Shown: positions 27,456-36,644, numbered from the stretch's first letter. The stretch: DNA of 64,000 bases from Alkalimarinus coralli (GCF_023650515.1 NZ_CP096016.1:1450001-1514000); one strand, 5' to 3'. The notes: generated from the letters alone by a model not told the origin. A program made the numbers and translations.

Positions 27456-28466
27456 ATGAACCGTTGGGTAGTACCATGCTCTTTCTTATTTGTGTCAATA
27501 CTCGCTTCAGAAGTTTACGCTGAAGAAAAATCAAGCGTTGATAAAGCCAGGGAAGCTTTAACTAAACAAGAAGGGGACTCAGACTCTGCTAAACAGCTCG
27601 AGGAGGTTTTTCAGGCAGCAGAGAAAAACTACTCTCTGTTAAAAAAGGGCAAGCAGTCCATGAGCTATAGTTTTGACTATAGCTATTTTGGTGATCAAAG
27701 GTTTGATATCGAAATCGTGAACAACTCTGTGCGGAACCTTGACGTCACCCCTGCAGCGACCCACACATTTACTAACTCTTTTTCGTACGACTACGGACTG
27801 CTCAATAACTTGACTGTTAGTGCAAGGGTTCCGCTATCGTCAAAGTTTGATACTCAAGATGAGCTGTCAAATACTGATCTTGGAGACATCAGTTTTACAC
27901 TGCGTTGGCAGCCATTGGCTTATGTTCCTGGAAAACCATCGATTACACTGTTTAGTTCTGTAAAAACAAAAACAGGTGTTAGCCCCTACGAGATCGACGT
28001 GAACCGTGAGCTTTCTTCGGGCAGTGGTTACTATTCGGTTTCTGGTGGTGTTAGTACTTCCAAAGTTATTGATCCTGTTGTGCTATTTGGCTCGCTGAGT
28101 ATGACCTATAATTTTGAGCAGGAGGACTTGAACCAGGTTCGAGGAGCTAGGTTACTTAGAAGTGTTGAACCAGGAATCAGTCTGTCTCTATCTGGCGGGT
28201 ATTCCTACTCGCTTTCTTATGACACCTCTTTGAGCGCGTCAGTGCAAATTAGTTATTCAGACGAAACCATTCTTCATTTTAGCGATGGCACAGCAGCCAA
28301 AGCGCAGGATCAGGTAAGTAGCATACTCAACTTCTCACTCGGTAATCGAATTAGTGAAAAAACAATCATCAATACTAATGTTGGTTTCGGGTTAACAGAA
28401 GACTCTCCCGATGTCCTTATAGGCTTCTCCTTGCCTATTAATCTAGCGGGTTTAAAGGACGAATAA
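27456..28466 (+). CDS. Secreted beta-barrel protein with helical head (transporter/FapF-like architecture)
   Basis: A 336-residue protein with a signal peptide ending near ASEVYA (about residue 22). Residues 25-65 are charged and helix-forming, possibly a coiled coil. From about residue 68 there are repeated alternating aromatic/small patterns of outer-membrane strands (for example SMSYSFDYSYFGD), ending in GFSLPINLAGL. The layout recalls the PF13557-type 'transporter' barrels and, more loosely, FapF, the amyloid export channel that also has a helical head before its barrel. I do not recognise it by sequence. It lies 54 bp after the C39 peptidase gene and is probably cotranscribed. Confidence 0.65.
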   Translation: MNRWVVPCSFLFVSILASEVYAEEKSSVDKAREALTKQEGDSDSAKQLEEVFQAAEKNYSLLKKGKQSMSYSFDYSYFGDQRFDIEIVNNSVRNLDVTPAATHTFTNSFSYDYGLLNNLTVSARVPLSSKFDTQDELSNTDLGDISFTLRWQPLAYVPGKPSITLFSSVKTKTGVSPYEIDVNRELSSGSGYYSVSGGVSTSKVIDPVVLFGSLSMTYNFEQEDLNQVRGARLLRSVEPGISLSLSGGYSYSLSYDTSLSASVQISYSDETILHFSDGTAAKAQDQVSSILNFSLGNRISEKTIINTNVGFGLTEDSPDVLIGFSLPINLAGLKDE

Positions 28467-28493
28467 CAAACTAATTGGGATGAGAAGTTGCTA

Positions 28494-30122
28494 ATGAAAA
28501 GTATTAGACGTAGCGGCTACAAATTGGTGCAAGCTATTGCATTGTGTAGCTTGGGCATGCCAGTAATGGCCCAAATGACAACTAACTTGACTGGGCCTTC
28601 CAAGGCAATGTCGCTTGGTAATGCGGTTACTGCAGATACCCCCGGAGTATTTGCAATTCAGTACAATCCAGCTGGTTTATCAAAAGTTAAAGGGCGTCAA
28701 TTCCAGTTTAATTTGTTGAATGCCTATATGGACATTGATGCCGACTTCATTGCGCCTCCGGGGTATGAAATTTTTGGCATTGATGGCTTGGCTATTGACC
28801 CGGTTACGGGACAGCAGAAAGATTGGGCTGCAAATAACCACAGCCATACCAACACAGTAGCGGTTTATTTGCCTGGTTATGGCTTACAGAAGCTGCCAAG
28901 AGGCCCCGGTGTTTTACCTACCATGGGTTTCTCCATTAATGCCCCTGGTTCGAAATTTACTTTTGGTAATGCGTTTTATATGCCTATGTTCGCTGGTTTT
29001 TACCGGGACGAAGGCGACCCCGGGAAATATATGCCTAAGGCAACCGCTATGCAACGGGTTACCTATCTTTCGCCTACTGTCGGTTATGAAATAAATGACG
29101 AGTGGTCTGTTGGTGCCGGCGTACAGTTCTCACATCAGGCTATTGCAGCAGACCAGTGGATGAGGGCTCCCAATATGCTGTTGGGCGTTGCCGAAATACT
29201 ACAGGATGCGTTTAACTGTGAAAGTGGGAATGAGCCTTTAGCGCCTTTTATCGCGCTATGTGGTGGTAATGTTGGTCCATGGGATGACGTGGGCGCTATG
29301 AGCCTGGATCTCCAGGAAACAATATCGCCAACTTACTCACTAGGGGTCTTGTGGGAGCCAAATGACTGGTTTTCCTGGGGGGCATCCTACTACAGTGAGG
29401 CCGATATGAACTTAAAAGGGACATTCGAGCTGAACTATACTGATGATTGGTCAGGTTTTTGGCAAAGCTTAAATGGCTCTATTATTGGCGCGATAAGCGC
29501 AGCCATTTTAAGTCTTCCTTCGGGGGCGCCTCGTGAAGCGGGCAATGTTTCTTCCAAGTTAACCTATCCTCAGCACTTTAAGTCAGGTATAAGTCTTAAG
29601 GTGCACCCCAAGTTAACCATCAATGCCGATGTTGGCTATTATGACTGGAGTACCTTCGACGGACTTCATTTGCAGTTTGACAGGAATCTTGAATTCTTGG
29701 GGGCCGCGAAAATTCTTTCACCTGAAAACGCAACATCTAATACCCTAACGCTTCCGTTTAACTGGACGGATGAATGGAATATTGGAATCGGCTTCGAACA
29801 TCACGTTACGTCACGTCTTGATTTAAGGTTTGGGGCAGAGATCCGAGACTCTATTACCCCTGATGACCAGCGGAGCTTGTTAGGTGTTTTCGGTGACTCA
29901 ATTCTGTGGGGCGCAGGATTAGGTTATCAGTGGGATAAGGATAGTGTTGTTGATTTTCACATCTCTTATCTCCAATCCATTGAGTACATTCCTGCAAATG
30001 GTAGTTGTAACCTTAACTGTGATAACCTTACGAATATTATTTATAACCCTTATGCGGGCCTGGATGTAAAGACATCGTTGAGGTTTGCTTCGTTAGGTTT
30101 TTCGTTTAGAACAAAATTTTGA
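28494..30122 (+). CDS. FadL/OmpP1-family outer-membrane protein
   Basis: About 542 residues with a signal peptide (cleavage near PVMAQ, about residue 27). The mature start has the family signature: SLGNAVTADTPGVFAIQYNPAGLS (here quoted in part: NAVTADTPG, YNPAGLS), which forms the N-terminal hatch. The C-terminus ends in the aromatic SLGFSFRTKF expected for an outer-membrane barrel. FadL-type channels take up hydrophobic compounds such as long-chain fatty acids. Two cysteine pairs (near residues 241/256 and 503/507) may form disulphides. ATG at 28494 is preferred to a TTG two codons earlier. Its TGA overlaps the next start (TGATG). Confidence 0.85.
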   Translation: MKSIRRSGYKLVQAIALCSLGMPVMAQMTTNLTGPSKAMSLGNAVTADTPGVFAIQYNPAGLSKVKGRQFQFNLLNAYMDIDADFIAPPGYEIFGIDGLAIDPVTGQQKDWAANNHSHTNTVAVYLPGYGLQKLPRGPGVLPTMGFSINAPGSKFTFGNAFYMPMFAGFYRDEGDPGKYMPKATAMQRVTYLSPTVGYEINDEWSVGAGVQFSHQAIAADQWMRAPNMLLGVAEILQDAFNCESGNEPLAPFIALCGGNVGPWDDVGAMSLDLQETISPTYSLGVLWEPNDWFSWGASYYSEADMNLKGTFELNYTDDWSGFWQSLNGSIIGAISAAILSLPSGAPREAGNVSSKLTYPQHFKSGISLKVHPKLTINADVGYYDWSTFDGLHLQFDRNLEFLGAAKILSPENATSNTLTLPFNWTDEWNIGIGFEHHVTSRLDLRFGAEIRDSITPDDQRSLLGVFGDSILWGAGLGYQWDKDSVVDFHISYLQSIEYIPANGSCNLNCDNLTNIIYNPYAGLDVKTSLRFASLGFSFRTKF

Positions 30123-31375
30123 TGATCAAGTTTCTATCAATACCCGTCAAAAATGCTCATTACCTTGCAGTGTTTATGGTGGGTATATTTATTCTCTCTA
30201 TAGCTTCGCTATATTCTCCCTTAGCACAGGCTGAAAAGTATTTCACTTGGGTTGATGAAATGGGGCGTGTTAATCATACGCTTATCCCTGAAGAGGATAA
30301 CCCCTTAATCAAATATAAACGAGAGGAAAAGCTTGACCAAGAGGTTATTGATGGTGAGAGCTATTCATCGAAATTAAATAATTCAGATTCGGTAGAAGAA
30401 AAAGCAACGTCCACAGTGGATACAAAAAAGCTCGAGGTTAGCCGCCAAAATGAAAGCACTAACGGTGCTGAAGAACTCGTTCTACAGCCTGATGAGGTGG
30501 CTACAACGGACAAACGAGCTATTAATGATTTGGAGCCTGAGCCTGATTCAGTAACACCCTCTAGCCGCAAGATTGTCATAAATGAAGAAGATTATGTCGA
30601 TGGTGATCTGCTTCTGGAGCAAGGGGGCGTTAGAAGTCAGAGTGACTTGCCATATTACACATGGACTGATGAGCAGGGTAGAGTAAGAAATACGCCTTAT
30701 CAGCCAGCCGTATCAAATATGACGTCCAAGGCAGCTCAACCAAAAAAGACGAATATAGTTGAATATTCGGTATATGAGGAATACAGACGCGGGATTAAAA
30801 CCGTTAGTGTTGCTAACCAGGCTGATGAGTACGCAAGGGAGTTGTTTTTTGGTAAGGAAGAAGAAAACTTTATTGATGCCTTTGCAAAGAAATGTTGTGA
30901 AGAATTGCCAAAAGAATCACCCGATACTCTGACGTTTGAAGACTCTGTTTATGTTGAAATTGACAAAAAATCGGAATCCTTCAATTTTGCTGAAGGAAAA
31001 AGCCCGTTCCAGCTATTTCTACTACCCAACACCCAGGAAACCTATAGTCTGAGTCTCAAAACATTCGTTAAAAGTAGCGGCAAAACAGGCGTAAAGAATG
31101 GCGTTTTTTTCCCTCAACTTGTTTTCCTGGATGATAATTTCGAAGTCGTTCGGATCATTAGAAACCCCTCAATGGAGTTTTCTCCTGAGAACTGGCGGCG
31201 GCACGGCTATCTAAAAGGACTTTTTAAAATAAATGGAGTAGATAAGGAACGTTATGTTCTTATCAATACAACAAAAAAAATCTTGTTAACCAGGAACCAA
31301 ATTAGAGGCAGTAAAGTTATTAATTTTAAAAACCAAAAAACTGGTTCCTTAGAGTTAGAAATTAAGAAAATATAA
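30122..31375 (+). CDS. Periplasmic protein with two DUF4124-like segments and a MalM-like C-terminus
   Basis: About 417 residues with a hydrophobic signal or anchor (roughly residues 15-38, ending SPLAQA). Two related segments, YFTWVDEMGRVNHT near residue 41 and YYTWTDEQGRVRNT near residue 178, look like DUF4124 motifs. They are separated by a low-complexity acidic linker. The last 150 residues (FAEGKSPFQLFLLP, VFFPQLVFLDDNF) resemble the maltose-operon periplasmic protein MalM. A conserved-looking KKCCEEL lies between. It is coupled to the FadL-like gene by a one-base overlap, so the two products are probably made in fixed ratio and may work together. Function unknown. Confidence 0.65.
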   Translation: MIKFLSIPVKNAHYLAVFMVGIFILSIASLYSPLAQAEKYFTWVDEMGRVNHTLIPEEDNPLIKYKREEKLDQEVIDGESYSSKLNNSDSVEEKATSTVDTKKLEVSRQNESTNGAEELVLQPDEVATTDKRAINDLEPEPDSVTPSSRKIVINEEDYVDGDLLLEQGGVRSQSDLPYYTWTDEQGRVRNTPYQPAVSNMTSKAAQPKKTNIVEYSVYEEYRRGIKTVSVANQADEYARELFFGKEEENFIDAFAKKCCEELPKESPDTLTFEDSVYVEIDKKSESFNFAEGKSPFQLFLLPNTQETYSLSLKTFVKSSGKTGVKNGVFFPQLVFLDDNFEVVRIIRNPSMEFSPENWRRHGYLKGLFKINGVDKERYVLINTTKKILLTRNQIRGSKVINFKNQKTGSLELEIKKI

Positions 31376-31414
31376 CTGGGCAGGGCGCAGAGGTTTAACA
31401 ATCTACGTTATACG

Positions 31415-32443
31415 TTATTGGTTACTTACTGACAGGTTGATCCAAGGTATAGATATCCAGCTAAAACGCCCTGTTTCGGTAGATCGTGATGTGCAATTAT
31501 AGCGAAATCTTCGCATGTTGAATGGAGTTGGCGCTTTTACCATGTATGTTGATGCACTTTCTCTCACTTTTTCTAACCTACCAACTGAAGAACCAAAGCA
31601 ATTGATGTTTTTTATTGCAGATGAATCCCCATAGATAAATAATTCTGGAGGGTTATTCCTATCTTGATATACGATACCGCTATTTGGCTTAAACGTTGTA
31701 TTCTCGAATGCTGTGCTGTTTAACTTTTGAGCAAATTGAGGAAATTGTCCATACTGGTTCGAAGCAGGGAACCTGGGCAAAGCCTGAAAATCAGGCTCAG
31801 AAGGAATAGCCCCCGAATGCTGTCCAAAACTGATATACCCCAGTTCAGAGAGTATTTTCTTTGTAGTTTTGTCAAACTCCCCATAAGGATATGCAAACAG
31901 CTTAATATCCTGTTTTAGCTTCTTGTTAATAATTGACTGCGCAGTATTAATTTCATTGATGATATGGTTTTCCCGGACTTTCGCATTACTCCTGGGTTCA
32001 ATCAGGTAACTATGATTATGAGTATGGTTTGCTATTGTTCCTCCGTTGTTTTTCATTTCTCTGAGTTGTGACCAGGAAATATGTGTGGGTCGGTTTGCTT
32101 CAATAGGGTCAGTATTTACAAAGACGGTAAAGGGTATGCCGTATTTCTTTAAAATAGGGAACGCGTTTTCATAAACTGAAATGTAGCCGTCATCAAATGT
32201 AATGGCAACGGTCTTATCTTCAACTTTTTCGTTATTAGTTAGTTTGTGGGTGATCTCTGTCAGTGGGGTGACTTTGAAGTCATTATTCACTATGAACTCT
32301 ATATGGTCTTTGAACAGCGTTGGAGAGGTGCTAGTGCTGTCTGGAGTCTCTGTATCAACATGGTGATATTGAAGAACAACGGCGGCGTTTGAGAGAGCCG
32401 CCTGAAAAAGTAATATGCTAAGAACTAAATTGTGAGGTTTCAT
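31415..32443 (-). CDS. Secreted polysaccharide deacetylase (NodB-type, PgaB N-domain-like)
   Basis: A 342-residue protein with a signal peptide (cleavage near ALSNA, residue 20), then VLQYHHVD. The NodB metal site is visible as TFDDGY (D84, D85) and HTHNH (H140, H144). PLPRFP-like RFPASNQ follows near residue 230. The family removes N-acetyl groups from surface polysaccharides such as poly-GlcNAc or peptidoglycan. The last 90 residues lie outside the deacetylase domain and contain two cysteines. The gene overlaps the upstream J-domain gene by four bases. It is convergent with the envelope module, and no polysaccharide synthase is nearby. Confidence 0.85.
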   Translation of the reverse strand: MKPHNLVLSILLFQAALSNAAVVLQYHHVDTETPDSTSTSPTLFKDHIEFIVNNDFKVTPLTEITHKLTNNEKVEDKTVAITFDDGYISVYENAFPILKKYGIPFTVFVNTDPIEANRPTHISWSQLREMKNNGGTIANHTHNHSYLIEPRSNAKVRENHIINEINTAQSIINKKLKQDIKLFAYPYGEFDKTTKKILSELGYISFGQHSGAIPSEPDFQALPRFPASNQYGQFPQFAQKLNSTAFENTTFKPNSGIVYQDRNNPPELFIYGDSSAIKNINCFGSSVGRLEKVRESASTYMVKAPTPFNMRRFRYNCTSRSTETGRFSWISIPWINLSVSNQ

Positions 32444-33075
32444 TTTATAGACGCTAGATTTCTGTTTTTATAGATACTGTTTAATGTAGCCATCGCTTGA
32501 TTGATCTGTTGAGCTTTTTCTTTTGTTCCCCCTTTGTCTGGGTGGTGTTTTGATGCCAGCTTTTTATATTGTATTTTTATTTCATCATAAGAAACAGGGG
32601 CAGTAAGCTCTAGTACTTTGAGAGACTCTAAGTGTTTGTCTGGGCTGATAAATGTCTTCCAGAAAGACAATAGGAGTTGGTCGATTTCTTGTTTTGTTGT
32701 GTTTTTCAGGTTTTCAATGTTTAAGTAATATTGTGCAATCTTAGTGTTATGAGAAAACGTTAGCTCATTTGACTCATTTTCTTTATAGGGTGTGAGCGTA
32801 ATATTAAGTGGCGAGATTTCAAGGTAACCAATCTTTTCATCCAGAAGCGTTTGTTGTAGCTTGTATAGTGAGTGGAATATTAGGAAGTGAAGCTGAAATA
32901 ATTGCTCTGATTGATCAAAACGGAGCTTCGAGAGCGTATTATATTGATCAGACTGCAACATTTTTATTAGCTCGTACTCCGATAAAGTAGGCTTGGATGA
33001 AGTCAAAATAACCGTCTTTATAGTGTCGCATAGCTGAAATATAAGAGTGTCTGAGTTTTGATCGTTTTCAAGCAT
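32440..33075 (-). CDS. DnaJ-related protein (DNAJ_related N-domain plus C-terminal J domain)
   Basis: A 211-residue protein whose J domain is at the C-terminus (about residues 150-211), with the HPD motif at 178-180 followed by KGGTKEKAQQINQAMATLN. The N-terminal 140 residues match my memory of the DNAJ_related domain (FHSLYKLQQTLL, GYLEISPLNITL). Such proteins probably stimulate DnaK ATPase on special clients. There is no signal peptide, so it is cytoplasmic. It is translationally coupled to a secreted deacetylase, which is an odd pairing. Confidence 0.85.
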   Translation of the reverse strand: MLENDQNSDTLIFQLCDTIKTVILTSSKPTLSEYELIKMLQSDQYNTLSKLRFDQSEQLFQLHFLIFHSLYKLQQTLLDEKIGYLEISPLNITLTPYKENESNELTFSHNTKIAQYYLNIENLKNTTKQEIDQLLLSFWKTFISPDKHLESLKVLELTAPVSYDEIKIQYKKLASKHHPDKGGTKEKAQQINQAMATLNSIYKNRNLASIK

Positions 33076-33145
33076 CGAATGACTTTAACCGAGAGTTGAG
33101 CGTGTAGTATAGACGTTTATTAATTTAATTGGAGCTGATATTAGT

Positions 33146-33958
33146 ATGGCTAAAATTTCGCTGTTTACCATTTTAACATTATGCATTGTTTTCTCGGCTC
33201 AATCTGCACCTAAGGCCGATCTTTGGGTTTACTGGGACGCATCAAACGAGGGTAGTGTCGAGACTATCTCTCACAAAGCCTGGGAACGTTTTTTGGTTAA
33301 ATATGCGTCATTCGTTGAGCCTTCAAGTGAAACAAGGCTTGTCGACTACTCAAGCGTTACCCGATCAGACCATCGGGAGTTAAAGGGGTATATTTTGACC
33401 CTTAGTCAACTTGATCCCCGAGACTTTAATCGCAATGAGCAGTTTGCTTATTGGGTGAATTTATATAACTCAACGACGATTGATCTGATTTTGGATAACT
33501 ACCCTACAACTAGTATCACGAAGCTTGGCGGCTTCTTTTCGTTTGGGCCATGGGATCAAGATATTATTACGATTGCCGGAAAGCGTATTTCGTTGAATGA
33601 CATTGAACATAGAATTTTACGGCCTATATGGAATGACAATAGAATTCACTATGTTGTCAATTGTGCAAGTATTGGTTGCCCTAACTTGCCATTGAGCCCG
33701 ATTAGTTCATTGAACCTAAATGAGCAGCTGGACTCCGCTGCAAAGGAGTTTATTAACTCTGATAAGGCTCTAAGGTTTTATGGCGATAAGCTAATTTTAT
33801 CGAAAATCTATGATTGGTATTCGGTTGACTTTGGGAGTTTTCAGGAGCTAAAAACGCATCTATCGCACTATTTAGATAAGTCGAAAGCAACTGTGTTAAA
33901 GTCATTTCAGGGAGATGTAGATTATGAGTATGATTGGCAGTTGAACGATACTAACTAA
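33146..33958 (+). CDS. DUF547 domain protein, secreted
   Basis: A 270-residue protein with a signal peptide (about 20 residues, ending FSAQSA). The DUF547 features are NEQFAYWVNLYNSTTIDLIL near residue 95, the LGGFFSFGPWD segment and HYVVNCASIGCPNL near residue 172. The fold is thought to be related to papain-like or transglutaminase-type proteins, but no function is established. It is divergent from the J-domain gene, with 70 bp between starts, and ends before a hairpin shared with the TetR gene. Confidence 0.85.
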   Translation: MAKISLFTILTLCIVFSAQSAPKADLWVYWDASNEGSVETISHKAWERFLVKYASFVEPSSETRLVDYSSVTRSDHRELKGYILTLSQLDPRDFNRNEQFAYWVNLYNSTTIDLILDNYPTTSITKLGGFFSFGPWDQDIITIAGKRISLNDIEHRILRPIWNDNRIHYVVNCASIGCPNLPLSPISSLNLNEQLDSAAKEFINSDKALRFYGDKLILSKIYDWYSVDFGSFQELKTHLSHYLDKSKATVLKSFQGDVDYEYDWQLNDTN

Positions 33959-33993
33959 ACCACAGAACGCCTTATTAAAGAGGTCTGTATGCC

Positions 33994-34025
33994 TTCCACT
34001 TATAGCGAAAGAACTATAAGTGGAA
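33994..34025. terminator. Two-way hairpin between the DUF547 and TetR genes
   Basis: A perfect 12-bp stem, TTCCACTTATAG/CTATAAGTGGAA, with an eight-base loop lies between the ends of the convergent genes. There is no long T run. Confidence 0.65.
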
Positions 34026-34042
34026 AGCGGTTGGTCGATGTA

Positions 34043-34672
34043 CTAACTGACCGAGTCCGAGAGTAGGGTCGCTTGGGAAATCTCTTTGATTCCACCCATA
34101 AATAAGCCGGTTGCAAATTTTGCAGCCATTGTTGGGTCTGGCATAGAGGTATTTGCCACTCTCAGGCCTATTTCGTAAGCCACGCCAAAGAATGCGGCGG
34201 AGAGAAAGTGAGAATCAATTTCGGGAATAACGCCTCGTTTTATTGCATCATCGATATCTTTTTCAAGTGTCGCGATGTTAGTGCCGATAATACTTTCCCC
34301 GAATAGGTCACGAATGACTCTATTGTTGGTGTGCGCTAGCTGATAAACCACAGGGTCTTCGGAAATTGCTGTGAAAACGGCGAGGTAGGTCGAATGAATG
34401 AATGATTCCAGCGTTTCTGAGCTCTTTCTAAGTTCGTGAAGATGAGATCCCAGGCGTTCAATATAGTCAGAGAGTAAGGCTGAAAATATAGACTGCTTAT
34501 CTTCAAAATAATTATAGAAAGTTCCTGACGCTAGACCTGTGCGTCGAATAATATCCCGAACGGTGACTTGATCGTATCCCTTTTCGCTAAAGCAGTCTCG
34601 TGCAGCAGAAATTATTGCTTTTCTGTTGTTGATCCGATTTAGCTCTCTCTTCCCTAAGTTCTCTTTAATCAT
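34043..34672 (-). CDS. TetR/AcrR-family transcriptional regulator
   Basis: A 209-residue regulator. The helix-turn-helix is at about residues 16-62 with FSEKGYDQVTVRDI and GLASGTFYNYFEDKQSIFSA. The C-terminal ligand domain is not assignable. It is divergent from ttcA with 249 bp between them, and convergent with the DUF547 gene. TetR proteins often control themselves and the divergent gene, but ttcA is an unlikely target. I see no clear palindromic operator in the gap. Confidence 0.9.
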   Translation of the reverse strand: MIKENLGKRELNRINNRKAIISAARDCFSEKGYDQVTVRDIIRRTGLASGTFYNYFEDKQSIFSALLSDYIERLGSHLHELRKSSETLESFIHSTYLAVFTAISEDPVVYQLAHTNNRVIRDLFGESIIGTNIATLEKDIDDAIKRGVIPEIDSHFLSAAFFGVAYEIGLRVANTSMPDPTMAAKFATGLFMGGIKEISQATLLSDSVS

Positions 34673-34872
34673 CCTTATATCCTTTATGAATTAGAGCAAA
34701 AGGATTATATCTCTTTTAATTTTTATTGCACATAGGGGGCGTTGCTAAATTGCGCAAAAGTGTGACCTTAAGCCGATATTAATAGGTTTATCAATTAAGT
34801 AGCGACATTTTATTTGGTTGAGTCGATATAAACCCCGTTGGTTTTGCATTATGGTTTATAGAGCAAATGCCT

Positions 34873-34878
34873 TATAAT
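34873..34878 (+). promoter_or_regulatory. Putative -10 of ttcA
   Basis: A TATAAT hexamer stands 43 bases before the ttcA ATG. There is no convincing -35 at 16-18 bases. Confidence 0.35.
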
Positions 34879-34921
34879 CGCTGCCTGAAAATTGTGTCTT
34901 ATAAGCGGTAGATAGACTGTT

Positions 34922-35770
34922 ATGACGAATGCGGTAAAAGTAGACAAAAAAGAGCAGCTAGAGAAAAACAAACTACAAAAGCTGTTACGGCGTGAAGTAG
35001 GGAAGGCCATTGCTGATTTTAATATGATTAGCGAAGGCGATAAAGTTATGTGCTGTTTGAGCGGTGGTAAGGATTCATACGCGATGCTCGATATTCTCAT
35101 GAACTTGCAGCAACGGGCTCCAGTACAGTTTGACATTATTGCCGTGAATCTCGATCAAAAGCAGCCAGGGTTTCCTGATACTGTCTTGCCGGGTTACTTA
35201 ACATCGTTAGGCATTGAATATCACATCATAGAAAAAGACACTTACAGTATTGTTAAAGATAAAATACCTGAAGGCAAAACAACATGCGGGCTTTGCTCAA
35301 GGCTTAGGCGCGGCATTCTGTATAATTTTGCAGCTGAGCATGGCGTGACGAAAATAGCACTAGGGCACCACCGTGATGATATTCTGGAAACACTGTTTCT
35401 GAATATGTTTTATGGCGGCAAGCTTAAATCAATGCCACCAAAGCTAAAGAGCGACGATGGCCGGAATATTGTTATCCGTCCGATGGCATATTGCAGGGAA
35501 AAAGACATAGCTCGTTATGCAAACATAAAAGACTTCCCCATTATTCCTTGCAATCTCTGTGGTTCGCAAGAGAACATGCAAAGGAAAAAAATAAAAGCAA
35601 TGTTCCAGGATTGGGATCGGCAGCATCCAGGTCGGCTAGAAAATATGTTTAGAGCTATCCAAAATGTAGTTCCCTCGCACCTTGCTGATACCTCAAAATA
35701 CGACTTTGATAACATGACTCACGCAGAACCAATTGAGCCTTTTGAAAAGTTGGATGTGATCAACTTATAA
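34922..35770 (+). CDS. ttcA: tRNA 2-thiocytidine biosynthesis protein TtcA
   Basis: A 282-residue PP-loop ATPase that thiolates C32 in some tRNAs. The PP-loop SGGKDS is at residues 47-52. The iron-sulphur cysteines are in [12 protein letters not shown] (about residue 123) and [12 protein letters not shown] (about residue 213). It acts with an Fe-S cluster and IscS-derived sulphur in the cytoplasm. It is convergent with the lysozyme-like gene. Confidence 0.96.
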   Translation: MTNAVKVDKKEQLEKNKLQKLLRREVGKAIADFNMISEGDKVMCCLSGGKDSYAMLDILMNLQQRAPVQFDIIAVNLDQKQPGFPDTVLPGYLTSLGIEYHIIEKDTYSIVKDKIPEGKTTCGLCSRLRRGILYNFAAEHGVTKIALGHHRDDILETLFLNMFYGGKLKSMPPKLKSDDGRNIVIRPMAYCREKDIARYANIKDFPIIPCNLCGSQENMQRKKIKAMFQDWDRQHPGRLENMFRAIQNVVPSHLADTSKYDFDNMTHAEPIEPFEKLDVINL

Positions 35771-35797
35771 TGAAGTTGTGTTACTTTCCACGCTGGC

Positions 35798-36337
35798 TTA
35801 CGCCGCATCGATAGCCTGAAGCTTATTCTTACTGCCCTCAATAGGGTGTGAGGTAGCCATAATCAGGCTGTTATAGCGTTTATGGAAATCGTATAGATTG
35901 TAATCGGACTCTTCTTGCCGGTAATGCTCATTCCAGTAGGCGGCAAGTGACTTGGTGGCCCCGTTTTCTATTATCAGGTTTGATCGCTTATAAATACACC
36001 ATGCAATGGCTGTGGCGTAGGACAGGTTGGTACCAAGTTCCGTGTGAGGGTTAGTTAAGAAGGTTCTTTGGCTAGCAAGCCCTCGAACCTGGCTTGCTAA
36101 ATCAGGATCAAATGCAAGAAATTGGTCCCAAATATCTATGTGGCGCTGACGTGAAATGTTAAACAGGCCTATCCCACTTTTCTCTACGCCTGAATTGTAA
36201 AACTCTAATGGTTTTAGCTGGGTTTCAACCGCTGCAGTGCCTAGTAGTAGATTCACCGCAGCAGGCGTATACCCGTTCAAATACTTGAGAGTTGGCTCAA
36301 TAACCTGTTCTTTTAAACTCTGCGCATCTATTGACAT
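35798..36337 (-). CDS. Phage-type lysozyme/transglycosylase-like protein
   Basis: A 179-residue protein without a signal peptide. It resembles a family I remember from phages and proteobacterial genomes, with the N-terminal pattern LLLGTAAVETQL (E38 would be the candidate acid residue), then GIGLFNISRQRHIDIWDQFLAF, VRGLASQRTF, LSYATAIAWCIYKR and LAAYWNEHY. The fold is probably lysozyme-like, but activity is unproven. No holin, endopeptidase or other phage gene is nearby, so it is either a relic or a domesticated gene. Confidence 0.6.
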   Translation of the reverse strand: MSIDAQSLKEQVIEPTLKYLNGYTPAAVNLLLGTAAVETQLKPLEFYNSGVEKSGIGLFNISRQRHIDIWDQFLAFDPDLASQVRGLASQRTFLTNPHTELGTNLSYATAIAWCIYKRSNLIIENGATKSLAAYWNEHYRQEESDYNLYDFHKRYNSLIMATSHPIEGSKNKLQAIDAA

Positions 36338-36644
36338 GATAAAGCTCGCTAAACTAACTACAAACTAAAAAGGCAAATCCTGGGCCATTTAGTTAGCTTC
36401 CTTTTATAAAATATTTTTTAATAAAGCACGCTAACACACTGTTAACGTTAGTATAGGTACTAAACGTTATTGGTGCTGGAAGTCTGTGAAATTTAATTGT
36501 TACAGATTGTAAGTGATAGGGCTTGTCAATAAGGTGGCGAAGCCCCAGCCAAAAAACAGACAATTAAGTAAATTGAGCGTTTATATTTGGGGCATAGAGA
36601 GGTGTGAGATTTAGTCTGAACTAATTCAGTTTATATGAATTGGG
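36338..36644. other. Gene-free region of 307 bp
   Basis: I see no coding sequence. It holds an imperfect palindrome, AACGTTAGTA (36444-36453) against TACTAAACGTT (36458-36468), overlapped by CTAAC/GTTAG arms (36431-36451), at a position suitable for an operator of the leftward lysozyme-like gene. A weak AATTCA/TGAATT hairpin near 36625-36640 lies after the DUF3365 stop. Confidence 0.5.

Noticed and set aside
35798-36644. A prophage remnant around the lysozyme-like gene
   Set aside because: No integrase, attachment-site duplication, structural gene or composition change was seen around it.
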